This document shows, piece after piece, positions 37,301 through 49,300 of a DNA stretch of 64,000 bases (positions are counted from its first letter, which is position 1; every line of letters begins with the position of its first letter). The DNA lies in assembly GCF_964656455.1 (NCBI RefSeq), contig NC_135712.1, forward strand, positions 67,089,239 through 67,153,238. Direction: 5' to 3'. This DNA comes from Halichoerus grypus. Its lineage: Eukaryota; Chordata; Mammalia; Carnivora; Phocidae. The notes below the pieces were generated by a model. That model did no database searches. It saw only the letters and a list, made by a program, of their open reading frames with translations, and was not told the DNA's origin. The position numbers and the translations under genes are program-made.

Positions 37301-40300
37301 GGATTAGAAACCTCACACAGATCCTTCTGCATCCTCTACATCTGATACCTGAGTCATCACTGAGCAAATAAGCACAAGCCCAGCACACGGTGGGCCCCTC
37401 CACGTACATGAGCTCCAGTCCTGGCCCATGAGCAATGGGCTCTGAGAGGAGGGTGTGCACTGCACGGGGCAAGGACAGAGCCTGGGCCTCAGTAGAGCCC
37501 TGGGGGCAGCCCTCCATCGCTCAGCACTTCCACCTTTGTCATCCATCTGGCCCCCAGTGCGGAGCCTGGCATGGGTGTGGGAGGCTGCAGCACCAGGCCC
37601 AGCTCTGTGGTCCCCAGAGGACAAACATAGTGTCCACAAAGGGTGTGGCAGCAGGACACGGACTCCTGCCGCTCCAAGGGGCCTTTTGTTTCTTTCTGCA
37701 GCATCCTGAAGGAGAAAAGTCAGACGATACGTTGTCATTCATCTTCTTGTCACTGTGTGCTTTGCTGCAAGAACACCCACCTGCTCCTCCTTCTCCATGT
37801 ACCTCCATGAGGCCAGGGGAGGACACAGTGGTGTAATAACACTGTCTGAGAGAGCATCACTCCCGTGGGAACGGCAGAAGAAACATGGGGGCTCCCAGGG
37901 AGGGTGTCCCTGAGGAGCAGCTTGTCTCTCCCATGCGCCCCTGCCCCATCCACCCCCTTTCCTTGCCAGTAGGCCCAGATGTTTTCTTTCTTTCATTCTT
38001 TCTTTTTTTTTAAGGTTTTATTTATTTGAGAGAGAGAGAGCACAAGCAGGGGAAGGGCAGAGGGAGAGGGAGAAGCCGACTCCTCATTGAACAGGGAGCC
38101 CGATGTGGAGCTCGATCCCAGGACCCCAAGATCATGACCTGAGCTGAAGGCAGATGCTCAACTGACTGAGCCACCCAAGTGCCCCCCAAATGTTTTCTTA
38201 GAAGTGTGTGCTGGAGGCTGCTGGGCCTGGCCTGCCTTCCAGGAACTGGGCTGTCTCTTTGGATTTGGTGGCAGATCCCTGTCAGACTCCAGATTTTCTG
38301 CTTCTTAGTTTCTGTCTTATTCTCAAGTAATATGACCTTGGTGAAAATCTGGAAAGTACAGAGAAGTATAAATGACATTGGGAAAAAAAACTAGCTATAA
38401 TCCTATTATCCACAAGCAACCATTTTTCACTTGGTTTCTAGTTTCTTTTCTTCCCCCCTTGTTTTTAATTTTTTTTAATTAACATATAGGTAATTGACTT
38501 ATTTTTCTGACATGTGTAGATTTGTGTAACCATCATGCCATCAAACTCCTTCGTGCTATCATTTTTATTTTTTAATTGCACAAATAAAGTAAGGATAATA
38601 TTTACAGCATTTTTGTTGCTGGCCATGCGAGGTTCAAGGGAGACATAAGACTGTAGTGCACACAGTGAAAGCCCGGCTCCCCACCCTGTCCCCTGACCAG
38701 AGTTGACCATTGCTACCAGTCAGTACATCCTTCTCCTTCTGTGCTTCTACCCAAATAACAGTGTTTTTCTTTCTGTTTTTTATGTAAATAGGATCATTTC
38801 CTGTCTTTTTTTTCTGTGGCTTGCTTCTTTTCACTTACCAGTGGGTCTTGAAGATGTTATTGTGTACATGTAGATGTTGGTGTATAAATCTACGGGATCT
38901 TTCTAACCATTGAATAGTATTTAATAATTGAGATGGAGATTTTAAATCGTTCCCTGTTGATAGACATTTGCTGCCAGCCTTTGGTTATTCAAACAACGCA
39001 GTGAACATTTGTAAACCTATGTATTTGGGAACATGTCTAAGTATTTATGACTAACTCCTGAAACTGCAGTTCTGGGCCACCGGATAAGTGTGTTTGAGCT
39101 TTGATAGATACTGCCAGCTTCCCTCCAGAAAGGTTCCACCACCCCTGGCGGTGTGTGATAGAGCCCGCACCCCAGCGCTGTGTGACAGGGCCCGCACCCC
39201 AGCCGTGTGTGACAGGGCCCGCACCCCGGCCGTGTGTGACAGCCCGCACCCCGGTGCTGTGTGACAGGGCCCGCACCCCAGCCATGTGTGACAGGGTCTG
39301 AATCCTAGCCAGCTGTGGACACTGTCCGCCTCTTATGTTCCTGCCAAACTGGGCAAAAAGGCAGCTTGTCCACAGCTCCCTGGCCTCCAGAGAAATCGAG
39401 TGTCCTTTCATGTGCTAGTCAGCTTTCCGTATTTCTTCTGTGAACCACCTATTCGTATCCTTTGCCCATTTTTCTACTGGGTTGTCTTTTTCTCCTTGAG
39501 CTGGTACTCTGTACTTATGGGTAGTAATCTTCATCTGTTTCTGTGTTCCAGATGTTCTCTTTGTAGCCTGTGGCCAGCTTTAACTTTCTTTATGGTGCCT
39601 TTCATGCACAAAAGCTTTGCATTTTGTGTGGCCAAATACTAAGTAGAATATTTATGGGGCACTTACTATGAATTAGGCATTCCTTCTAAGCACTTTCCAT
39701 ATACTAACTCATTTAATAGTCACAACAAATCTTATGAGGTAGATATCATGATTATCCCCAGTTTACAGGTTAGGAAAGAAAGGCACCAAAAGGTCGAGAA
39801 ACTGGCCAAAGGTCACTAAGCCAAAAAGGTGGTGCCAGGTTTAAAACCTGCATGCCTGAGCCTTCTGTAAGCCTGCCTTTCCCCACCCCGACTCCTGCAA
39901 TTCATGCTTGCTTGGGAAATCCATCCCTCGGATGTAAAACGAGTGCTCTGTATTTTGTTATAATATGTTTGTTTTTTTCATCTCATTCTTTAATTCATCT
40001 GGATTCTTCATTCCACTGTGCCAGATGGGAGGAAAGATTTCATTTTATTTCTCTAAGTCCTTTTTTTCCATCCATGTTTTTCCTTTACATTTTTCTTAAG
40101 ATTATCTTGTATTTTCTTATGTTATTAAAAATGCTTTTCTGTATATGCTTTTTGTGGTCACATAATATTCCATTGTATAATGGCACCATAAATTACTTAA
40201 CCAGCACCATAATGTTGAAGGTTCGAGTTGTTTACCGTATTTCTGCATTATAAATCACACTGCAGAGAACAGTTTTATGCATAAATATTTGTCCACACGT

Positions 40301-43300
40301 CAGATTATTTCCTTAGGATAGAAGCCTGGACGAAAAAATTTAAAATCTTGTTATCTACATTTTCCACTAATATAAAGGAAGGGAAAAAAAAAAACCACTC
40401 TTTTTGCACAAGAAGAGGGCCATGTGATGGATGGAGGCATCCATCAGTGTGTGAGTCTGCCCCAGGGTATCTGTGAGTGTCTACGAGTCAGCTTTGTTGT
40501 GTAGACAGCTGGAAGCCTCGAAAGAGCCCTGAGGTGTCTGGGGGCTCATCACAATGTTAAAACATGAGTGTTTCTGCTAGCATCTGTAGGAGCCCCACTT
40601 GCCTCACATGCCCTCAGCCATGTTCCAGGCAAGGTAGCAGGAATATGGATAGGAAAATCCAGGCTCCTATAGAGCCTCAGCTTCAAGGGAACTTTCCAGA
40701 TTAATCTTGGTCCCCTGGAAAACTCTGGTTCCAGGATCCAGGAAAGTCTCCATAGCTGGTCTGTAATAAACTCATAGGTGTAATTAAAGTTCATGTAATC
40801 CAGAGGAATCGGAAAGCTTGGGGTTGACGGGAGGCTAACATTCCCATAGCCGGGAAGGAGTGTGCTCGAAGGGTTGACATGCAGCCTCTGTGCCAGGTCA
40901 TGAAAATCAGCGTATGCGCACTTACACAGATGATAAAAACCCAACAAGGAAGTTTGGCACTAAAACTTAATGGCCTATCAAATCACAATCAGGACATTAA
41001 AACGCAGTGGGCTGGAGTCCTGCTCCTGCGTTATAACCTCTTCTGGCTGTCCCGCAGCCCACGCCGCCAGGACATCCTGAAGGCCAGGCCCAGGGTTCTG
41101 GGGCTGGGGTCAAGGCAGGCACTACCCATGACCCACGGGTCTCCAGAATAGGTGGGTACCAGCAAAGGAGATGTTTGCTTGGCCAGACCTTTCTCCTCTT
41201 TGGGGCCTGGCCAGTCTCCTTGTCATAAACTCTCTTTACAGAAGTTTATTGCTTAGCCTTCCTATCTTGTTCAGGGAGCAGAGGGAATTGATGCTAGAAG
41301 CAAAAGCCAAGACCACTTTAGGGTATGAATGAGAGGCTGTAGAACAACATCCATAGATGTTGGGGATTTCCAGAGATGTATTCCAGACCTTGTAAGGAGC
41401 AGGAGAAGTGTATAAATGGTGGTGGGGAGGTGAGGATACATGCATAGCGACTGGCTTGGCTGCTAGTGATGCTAGATAGAGGTGTTTAGTCAAACTAGCA
41501 ACTATTCAGGTACAAGCATGACTCTTGCCCCCAAAGAATTTAGTCCAGTTAAACCTTTTGTGCTCAGGTGTAAACCTGAACAATATACCATGAGGTTAAT
41601 TCATCCAAAAAGTATGTGGACTCATCCTCAGTACTAGGGATGTGATGGTGAGCTAGACAGACAGCCAAGCCTGTAAGGAGCTTACACTCCAGTTGGGAGG
41701 GACAGGTTCAAATAAGCAGATTACCCCAACTGTTTTGAGTATGGTTGAGAAAATAAACCAGATATTGGAAGAGAGCACGATGTGTGAGGCTCCTTTGGGT
41801 CAGATGGTCAGAGGATTTCTCTGTGGAAGTGAAATTTGAGCTAGAGACTGAATGATGCGAAGTGGTCAGCCATGCACAGACCTGGGGGAAAGATCGTGTT
41901 CCAGGTAACTGCACGTGACGAGCCCTGAGGTAGAAATGAGCTTGGTCTGATAGAACAGAAAGAAGGCCACGGGCTGCGGAGTGGAGGACAGGTAGGAGAG
42001 TCAGATGGTGTGCGGCTTATGGCCATGGTAGAATTTGGATTTTAATCTACCTGTGATGGGAAGCCCTTGCAGAATTTTAACCGAGGGAGTTTGATCTGAT
42101 TTATGTCTTTGAAAAGATGTCCTGGCTGCTCTTAAATATCAGAAGACAGCAATAGAACAGTCACAAGGCAGTCCAAAATTAAATGCCATGGAAACGTATG
42201 AATAAGAAGTACTTTGTGAGTAGAAGAAGAGTGGATGGTTGGGTGGGAACGAATGGACGACTCGAAGCAGGGGCTGGAGCTTGGTAGGCACTGTGTGGAG
42301 ATGCCTGGTCCATCGGGGCCGCTGCTGTGGTGAGAGGAGTGGGGGCTGGTGGACAGGAGAACTTTGGAGAAAAGGTGGGCTTGTGTGGACACAGTGATGG
42401 GAACTCCAGCCAGAAGATCCAGCTTAATCCCATATTGGGGCCCCAGGTTTATCACTTCAGCTCCCGGAGCCACCATTTCTGGCTCTAACGAGCTTTGTCT
42501 TATCTGTCTCATTGCGCTGCCAAAGAAAGTGTGTGGAAGCCCAGTACAGAGGGCAAATTCTTTATTTGAAGGAGAGCCCTGGGAGACAGGGTTAGAAGTT
42601 CAGGAGAGAGGCGTGAGTGCAAGCTCAAGAGTCTGGACGTTTCCTGGCATATCTTCTATCTCTCCCTCCTATGTCCATGACAGACCCTTCCTCCCAGTGA
42701 GCCAGTTCTCAAGCTCAGAGTCCATCTCAGGCCCACCAGTCAGAGAAGCTGGCCGGTGATATGGAGTCAATTTACCACCTCGCAGGGCAGTGGCATCAAA
42801 GGGCCAGAACCTCATAAAGGTTTGAAGGTGAATTTTCTCATCTTCAGGGCTCCTGCAATATTGACAGGGATATTTTGGAAAGAAATGGTGGTTTTCTGTC
42901 AGTGGCAATGTCTGGCTTTTCTTCTCCTTCCCCCACCCCCACTCCATCCCGCTCCATCCCACTGCCCACCTTGACCGTGGGCCCTGCTGGCACTGGCCTG
43001 ACCGCAGCATTCATATCCTGTTTAGGGGAGAGGGTGGTGAGGGGTGCATTGCCCTGCCTCTCCTGCCTTCTTTGGAGGCCAGTTGGAGCCTTGAGCCCAG
43101 GTCCTTTTAGGCCTGCCCTGGTGTTCTCCCTTCTGCCTCCTGGGCTGAGTGGGTCTGACTCAGGCCACTCACTTCCTCCTCTGCAGGGCAGGCTGAATTC
43201 TTGGGTGACAGAGCAGTATCAGGAGTGACCTTCCTTTTCTCAACTTGTCTTCATGTAAGGTGAGCCTCCACCACCCCAGTCAGGGAAGGCCACCCTGGCA

Positions 43301-46300
43301 TCAGGAGAATGCGGTGGTTGGCATCTTGGGACAGGTTGTAAGGAGCTGTCAGCCTGGAGGTAGGCCTGGGGGTGGGGAGAGGGGAATCCCCTTTAAGAGT
43401 ACTAGAAGCCCTTCATCCCAACCGTAAGCTCCCAAAGAATGACTTATTCCTTTTATTTTAGTGAGAACCAAAAAAAAAAAAAAAAAAAGTTCATTTTAAT
43501 ATATTCCATATTATGTCAGTAGAATCTTCCTGAGAATATCTCATTACATGGATCGGTGTGAAAGGGTACCCAAGCCTGGACACCCGTGGGGACAACTCTG
43601 TGCTCTTCTGCCCCACCTCTCACGGGAAAGTGAATGCCTCAGAGTCGGGCCTCGTCTGCCTTGGCTTTTAACCTGGGGTCTGTGAGCCAGTCGGGGGATC
43701 GGATCCCTATGAGGTGATACATTAATTTGGACTATATAGGCATCAGTATGGGAGAAGGGAAGAAGAAGCTTTATTAAATTCTCAAGAGTGTCAGTGACCC
43801 AAGAAGGCCCAGGGCCCCAACCTGAGCCAAGGAAGACATCCTCCCTTTTGCTGCTGTGGGTGACTGTGGTGTGCAGGGAGTGTGGGGAGAGGCCAACGTG
43901 GTGGACTGCGGGCTGCGTGTTTTCCATCTGGGCGATGGTTCAGTGAAGTAGAAATAGCACTCATGCTCTAATGCTTCAGGCACATTCTGTTAAATGGGCT
44001 TTTGTGGTTGTTCCTGAGAATCTGCAAGGCATCTTTGTTTGAAATTGTTTCTTTGGGGAAAACACATTTTCAGTTCCAAACAACCAACTTACCAAAACAA
44101 AACAAAAAACCTTTGTAACCTGATGGCTTAGAAAGTTAACAAATGGGTTGTGATAGCCCTAAATGTTTCTTTCTAGAAAGTGACATTCTTAATGTTTCAG
44201 TGTCATGACAACCTTGATACCCCTATGGTTCATGGGGTCCCGAGTGGGCTCTAGTCAGACCATGAGCCCATAGGTGTCCCTCATCCTTGGGCCCATTTGA
44301 GAAGGACCAGCATGCCGGTGCAGCTGAGAATCGTAGCTGCTCCCTGGGCTGGATGCCATCAGGGGCTATTGCATCCACTGATCATCTCATGGCTCCCGAG
44401 TGCTCCGTGCAGAGGAGGAGCTCGGCAGCTCTCTGCCCTCGGAACTGGATGATCACTTACGGTTTCTACTATCAGTGTGTGTGGGGTGTACAGCATAGCC
44501 GCTGTGGAGCCCCTTGTCCCTAGAAGGGACGGGTGCGCAGGGACGGAGGAAGCTGGGGACGGGCAGGAGTGGAAGGCGCATGTTTGTGCCCCGGTGCCAC
44601 CTGGGGCTGAGCTCTGCGGGAAGACCTGGAGGAGACAGGCATTTTTGCCCCAGCCACGTGCTTCGATGGAAGCAGGAGAGCCCTTCCCGTGGCTCAGTGG
44701 CTTCTGCAGGCTGTCGGAGGTCCCCCCTGCTAATACTGGAGTGTCTGTCTGCCTCCCATTTTCCCAAGTCAGTTATGAGAATCGCGGTGCTGTCGGGCTG
44801 CCACACAGCAGCACCCATCATGAGAAGGCCAGGTTTGCCCTCGCCTGCTGCTTAGCCTGCTTCCTGCCTGGAAGGGTGAACCTGGCTGTGTGGGGGCCGG
44901 AGCCGGTCTGGACCTCCTCGCTTCACGGCCCCGGCAGCATTGGAAGCCAGGAAGTACTCTCTCTGGAAACGAAAGCCATGTACAAATGTCCTGATAGCAC
45001 CTATCAAAGTACTTGTTTGCTTTTTAATGTATCACATTTTATTATTCACGACGTTACTGCATTTGCGTGCCGGTAAGGAGAGGGCAGAGCAGTCTTTATA
45101 CCAAGAAAAAGGCATTTGAAAATGACGAGCCAGATCCCCGTGCCTCTCAGATCATACGTCCTCCCATGTGGGGACATTTGGAATGTATTCTTGCTTCTGT
45201 GAATGCTTATTCCCAATTCAAGGCACAGACCCTCTTCTGCCCTGGAGGGGGGGATGACGGGTAGTGGCACGGTGCTGGGAAGCACATACAGACTGTGGCC
45301 GTGGCCTCCAGCCACATTGCTTGGGTTCTCAGCCCCGCTCTGTGGCCTGTGGCTGTGTGCGTAACCTTGGCCAGTCACCCACCTTCTTGGTGCCTTAGTT
45401 TTCTCATCTGTAAAATGGAGATAACGTCAGCTTATACCTTGTAGGGCTGTCGTGAGGCTATAAAGCGCTTAGAGCAGTGCCTCGCACACAGGACCTACAC
45501 ACACATGCACACACACACACACGTTGCCAGTATTTTTTATGTAGTTACTTCATTTTTGCCTCTCGCACTCCTTCCCCCTCCCCCACTGAGTGGATTAGGG
45601 AAAAGATTTCTTTCCTCTGTGCTGGCGCTTTTTTTCTCTCAGGTAGCCCTGGTGTCTGGGAATAGGGCGCAGCTGTCTTACAGAGGCAGGCGACATCACT
45701 GGAGCCTCCATGCTATGGGAGTGGTTTCTCTTGATTTCTTCCCACAGGGTGTGGACACTGTAAGAAAATGAAGCCAGAGTTTGAGAATGCAGCGGAAGTC
45801 CTCCATGGAGAAGCGGACGTAAGCTTCCTTTCCTTAATCTCCCCCCACCATTTTCCTCTAAAGACTCAATGACATGGATCCTCACAGTGACTTTCCCCTG
45901 CAAGCTCCCGGAGGCCTGCAGTATTTCATTGTCCCCAAGTACACATGTCTTAGATCGGCGGGGTCCCTAACATGGATGGAGGGGTGCAGAGAGACTCTAG
46001 GGTCGTATTCCCACACTGTCCATGTGGCCTCTGCCAGGTCCTGGCCCTGGGGTGAAGCCCCAAAGTTCAGCCTCTTTTCTCTGGGACCATGGCTATTGGC
46101 AACAGTCATCGTCTACACAACCTGATTGGTGGGGTGGATTTAAATGTCTCGTTTCAGCCCACAAATGAGAAACCATGGACATTCCAGTGGACACATCCTG
46201 GGGATATATCTGAGCCCAGGGGGCCAGCCACCCCCAGTGAAATGCTGGCAGGTCCTGGGTGGGTGGGGGTGGCGTCCGGGCTCCTCCTCTGCCAGCACCG

Positions 46301-49300
46301 CGTCTGAGGCTGTCGTGCATGGTTGGCCCCTCCCCCGTCCCAGAGCTCTGGTGTCCTTGCAGCCGTCGATGCCACCGTCAACAAGGCCCTGGCAGAGAGA
46401 TTCCACATCTCCGAGTTCCCTACATTGAAGTACTTTAAGAACGGAGAGAAATCCGCAGTGCCTGCGCTCAGAACAAAGAAGAACTTTATTGAGTGGATGC
46501 GAAAGTAAGTGTGGTGGTCTCAGCACATCCTGACTCCTGGCCGCCGGCCCCTGGAGCTGGCCTGGAGGACCCAGAGTAACGCTTAGGGGCTGCTGACCTT
46601 GGCTCAGGGCCACGGGAGCCAAGGCGGACTTGACTTCCCCAATCCTAGAGCCACCTCTGGTGTGCTGGCCACATGTCCCCATCCAGCAGGTCACTGGCAG
46701 CCTCCCTGGATGCAGTGTCACCGGCACCAGGGGCAGCGGGTGGTATCGAGGTGCTTGTTTAAAGTGCAGATTCTGGGGCGGCTGTCCCTGAGGCTTTGAT
46801 TCGGGAGGTGGGAGTGGAACCCTCAGCCGTAGTGTTTTGAGAAATACCTGCTTATAGAATGGAAGCAAAGTTACCACTAGGTTCAGGAGAGACTCCTGGG
46901 AAGAGGTGAGGGCACTGGCAGGGTCCTGGTCTCAGCTCCTCCCACTTTGTCCTGCTCATCACTGGGAGCATGTTCAGTGGTTTGCTTCCAGAAGAGACAA
47001 GGTACTCACCCTTTTGGGCCTCTTGGTGTCAGAAGCAGGTTGCTATTCACACCTGCCTCTCTAGCCTCCCTCTGGTGCCAGGGCTGGTACACTGGGAGGA
47101 TTAGCCGGGTGGGGGTTCAGGCAAGTCCTTGGTGCTTGCACTTGTGGTTAGAGAGCCCAGGGAATCCGGAGCGGCCTGGATGCAGGTAGTGAGTGAGCAC
47201 CGAGGATCTGTGTCCCTTCTGTGCATCGTCCCTGCTGCTGAGCACCTGAAAAGCACTTAGGGTAAAAGCATGGGTATTGGAGTCTGAGAACCCTGCACTC
47301 AGATGGTGACCCTGGGCCATTTACTTGACCCCACTACGCCCCAGTTTCCCATCTGGAAAATGGAGACAGCACTTTCCCAAAGGCTTGTCTAGAGAATTAA
47401 ATTAGACTACTGTGCTTATCACGGTGTGTAGCATGGCAGTACTCAGAGAGAGGAAGCTGTTTTTATTGTTGACATCAGCTGTTATGTGGGGCTGTAACTG
47501 ACAGCATCGCCCCATAAGTGGTGATACCTTCCCAGGCTTTGCCAGTTAATTTTTTATCTGCTGCCCATTTCACGCTCAGATCCTATGAGGTCAGAGTTTT
47601 TTGTTTCTGTTTTTTTTTTTTAAGATTTATTTATTTGAGAGAGAAAGAGAGTGTGCGTGAGTGGGGGGAGGGGCAGAGGGAGAGAATCTCAAGCAGACTC
47701 CCCGCTGAGCTCAGAGCCCGACATGATGTGGGGCTCGACCCCACTCGAGATCATGGCCTGAGCCGAAACCAAGAGTCAGAAGCTCAACCAGCTGAGCCTT
47801 GCAGGCGCCCCCAGGTCAGAGTTTTTATTCCTGTTTCCTTGATGAAGGAACTGAAGCTCAGAGAGGTTAGGGGCCTTGCCTAGACACAAACAGTAGCTCT
47901 TTTGGGAGCTTGGAAAGAATCCTCAGGCAGAGCATGAACGGCAGATAGCTCCGAGATGGAGGACCTTGTCACCCAGGAGTAGGGTGAGCAGTGTTGGGTG
48001 AGGCCGGTGGCGTTTCCAGGCTTGTGCACAAGTAGGGTGCTATGGGTGACTGAGACACGCTCGCCAGCAGGCCGGCCTGGGGAGGCAGGGGCCCGGGCAG
48101 AGGAGCTTCTGTCCCTGTGGCAAGATGATAGCTGACACCTGGAGGGCTGTCCTGCCCTAGAAGGGGCTCGGGTCTTCCACACTTTCACAAAATGGCTTCC
48201 TGATAGGCTCCTCAGAGGGAATCAGAATATCTTCATGGATGGTACAGATTTGTTCATGTTTAAACTCAGCTTTTGAATTGCATTTTAGAAAGGATGCGAA
48301 GTGACTTCTTTCTGAGTGCTCCTCTGGGTGAGGGTGGAAGTGCTTGCCCTTACGCAAGCCTCTCCTTATGACTGTCTCCCTTCCCCCACACCGCAGCCCT
48401 GAGGCCCCGCCACCCCCAGAGCCCACCTGGGAAGAACAGCAGACCAGCGTGTTGCACCTGGCAGGGGACAACTTCCGGGAGACCCTGAAGAAGAAGAAGC
48501 ACACCTTGGTCATGTTCTATGCCCCTTGTAAGTAGCTGGGTGTGAGGCCAAGGGGCGGGCCAGACCAGACCAAGAAGATCCTCCCCAGGGGCCAGGGCAA
48601 CCACAGGTGGACTCTGGGCTCCTCTGTACTGTGAACAGGGCTCCCCGGTCTCATTCCAGGCTGAGGCCCTTCAAAATCCAGGGCCTCCTTCTGTCAGCTC
48701 TGTCAGGGTCTCTCCCTCTTTCTGGGGAGCCTTTCTCCCATCAGTCCTAAAGTCCTCTGCTTCTGTTTGTGGCAGGAACCTGCCATAAAATTATTCGGTC
48801 TCCTCCTGTCCCTGGAATCTTCTAGGCTGCCTGCCTCCCACCTGCCACTTCCTTCCACCCCTTGGCTCCCTCCACCCCACTGGGCACTGACTTTACCTTC
48901 AAACCTTGGAATTTAGCTGACCCATCTTGGCCTCTGCTTTCCTTATCTTCCTAAGCATCCCCAGCCCAGCCCCCTCCCTGACCTTCCCACGTGGCTTTGA
49001 CGCCATCGGGTTTGAGGCTGTGGGAAAAGCACACCACATTGTTCTGAGCTAGCTTCCCCTCGATCCCCATTTTTTATCAGAGTTTAAGTTGAGGAAGTGA
49101 CACGAGTGTTTGTGACCTTCAGATTTTGTGCGTTCCACTTTGAAGTTCATTGATACTTGAAGGGAAGGCTCTTGAATTTCCCACTCTTCTGTTGCCCTTG
49201 TCTCTCTCCCCCAGGTTACAGCTCAGCTTAATGGAGTGGGGATAATAAAGCTTCGTGACACAGAGAAGCCAGGCAACTCAATCTAGTCATAAACCCGCTT

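Larger units (their letters stand above)
33651..45747 (+). other. PDIA5: PDIA5 intron between W8 and W9 (12.1 kb, longest in the window)
   Basis: Holds a Z-DNA-prone repeat (35881-35917), a reverse Can-SINE (38001-38186), an old LINE-like tail (38335-39020), a GC-rich minisatellite (39151-39310), a reverse MIR (39645-39870), an old interspersed repeat (41600-42160), an A-run (43470-43488) and MIR/CA repeats (45330-45523). No exon or separate gene is supported inside it. Acceptor is ttcccacag. Confidence 0.85.
46505..48396 (+). other. PDIA5: PDIA5 intron between W10 and W11
   Basis: About 1.9 kb. It contains a forward MIR (about 47280-47450) and a reverse Can-SINE (47602-47812). The rest shows nothing recognisable. 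It ends in 'ccccacaccgcag'. Confidence 0.85.

Noticed and set aside
39151..39310. CRISPR-like array
   Set aside because: Units are directly adjacent without distinct spacers and the genome is mammalian; it is a minisatellite.
43470..43488. A-tail of a processed pseudogene
   Set aside because: No spliced gene sequence or SINE body precedes the A-run, and no target duplication is visible.
46140..46877. Minus-strand open frame of 245 codons
   Set aside because: It lies antisense across PDIA5 exon W10 and neighbouring intron. Low stop density comes from GC-rich coding sequence; there is no recognisable domain and the plus-strand exon explains the conservation.
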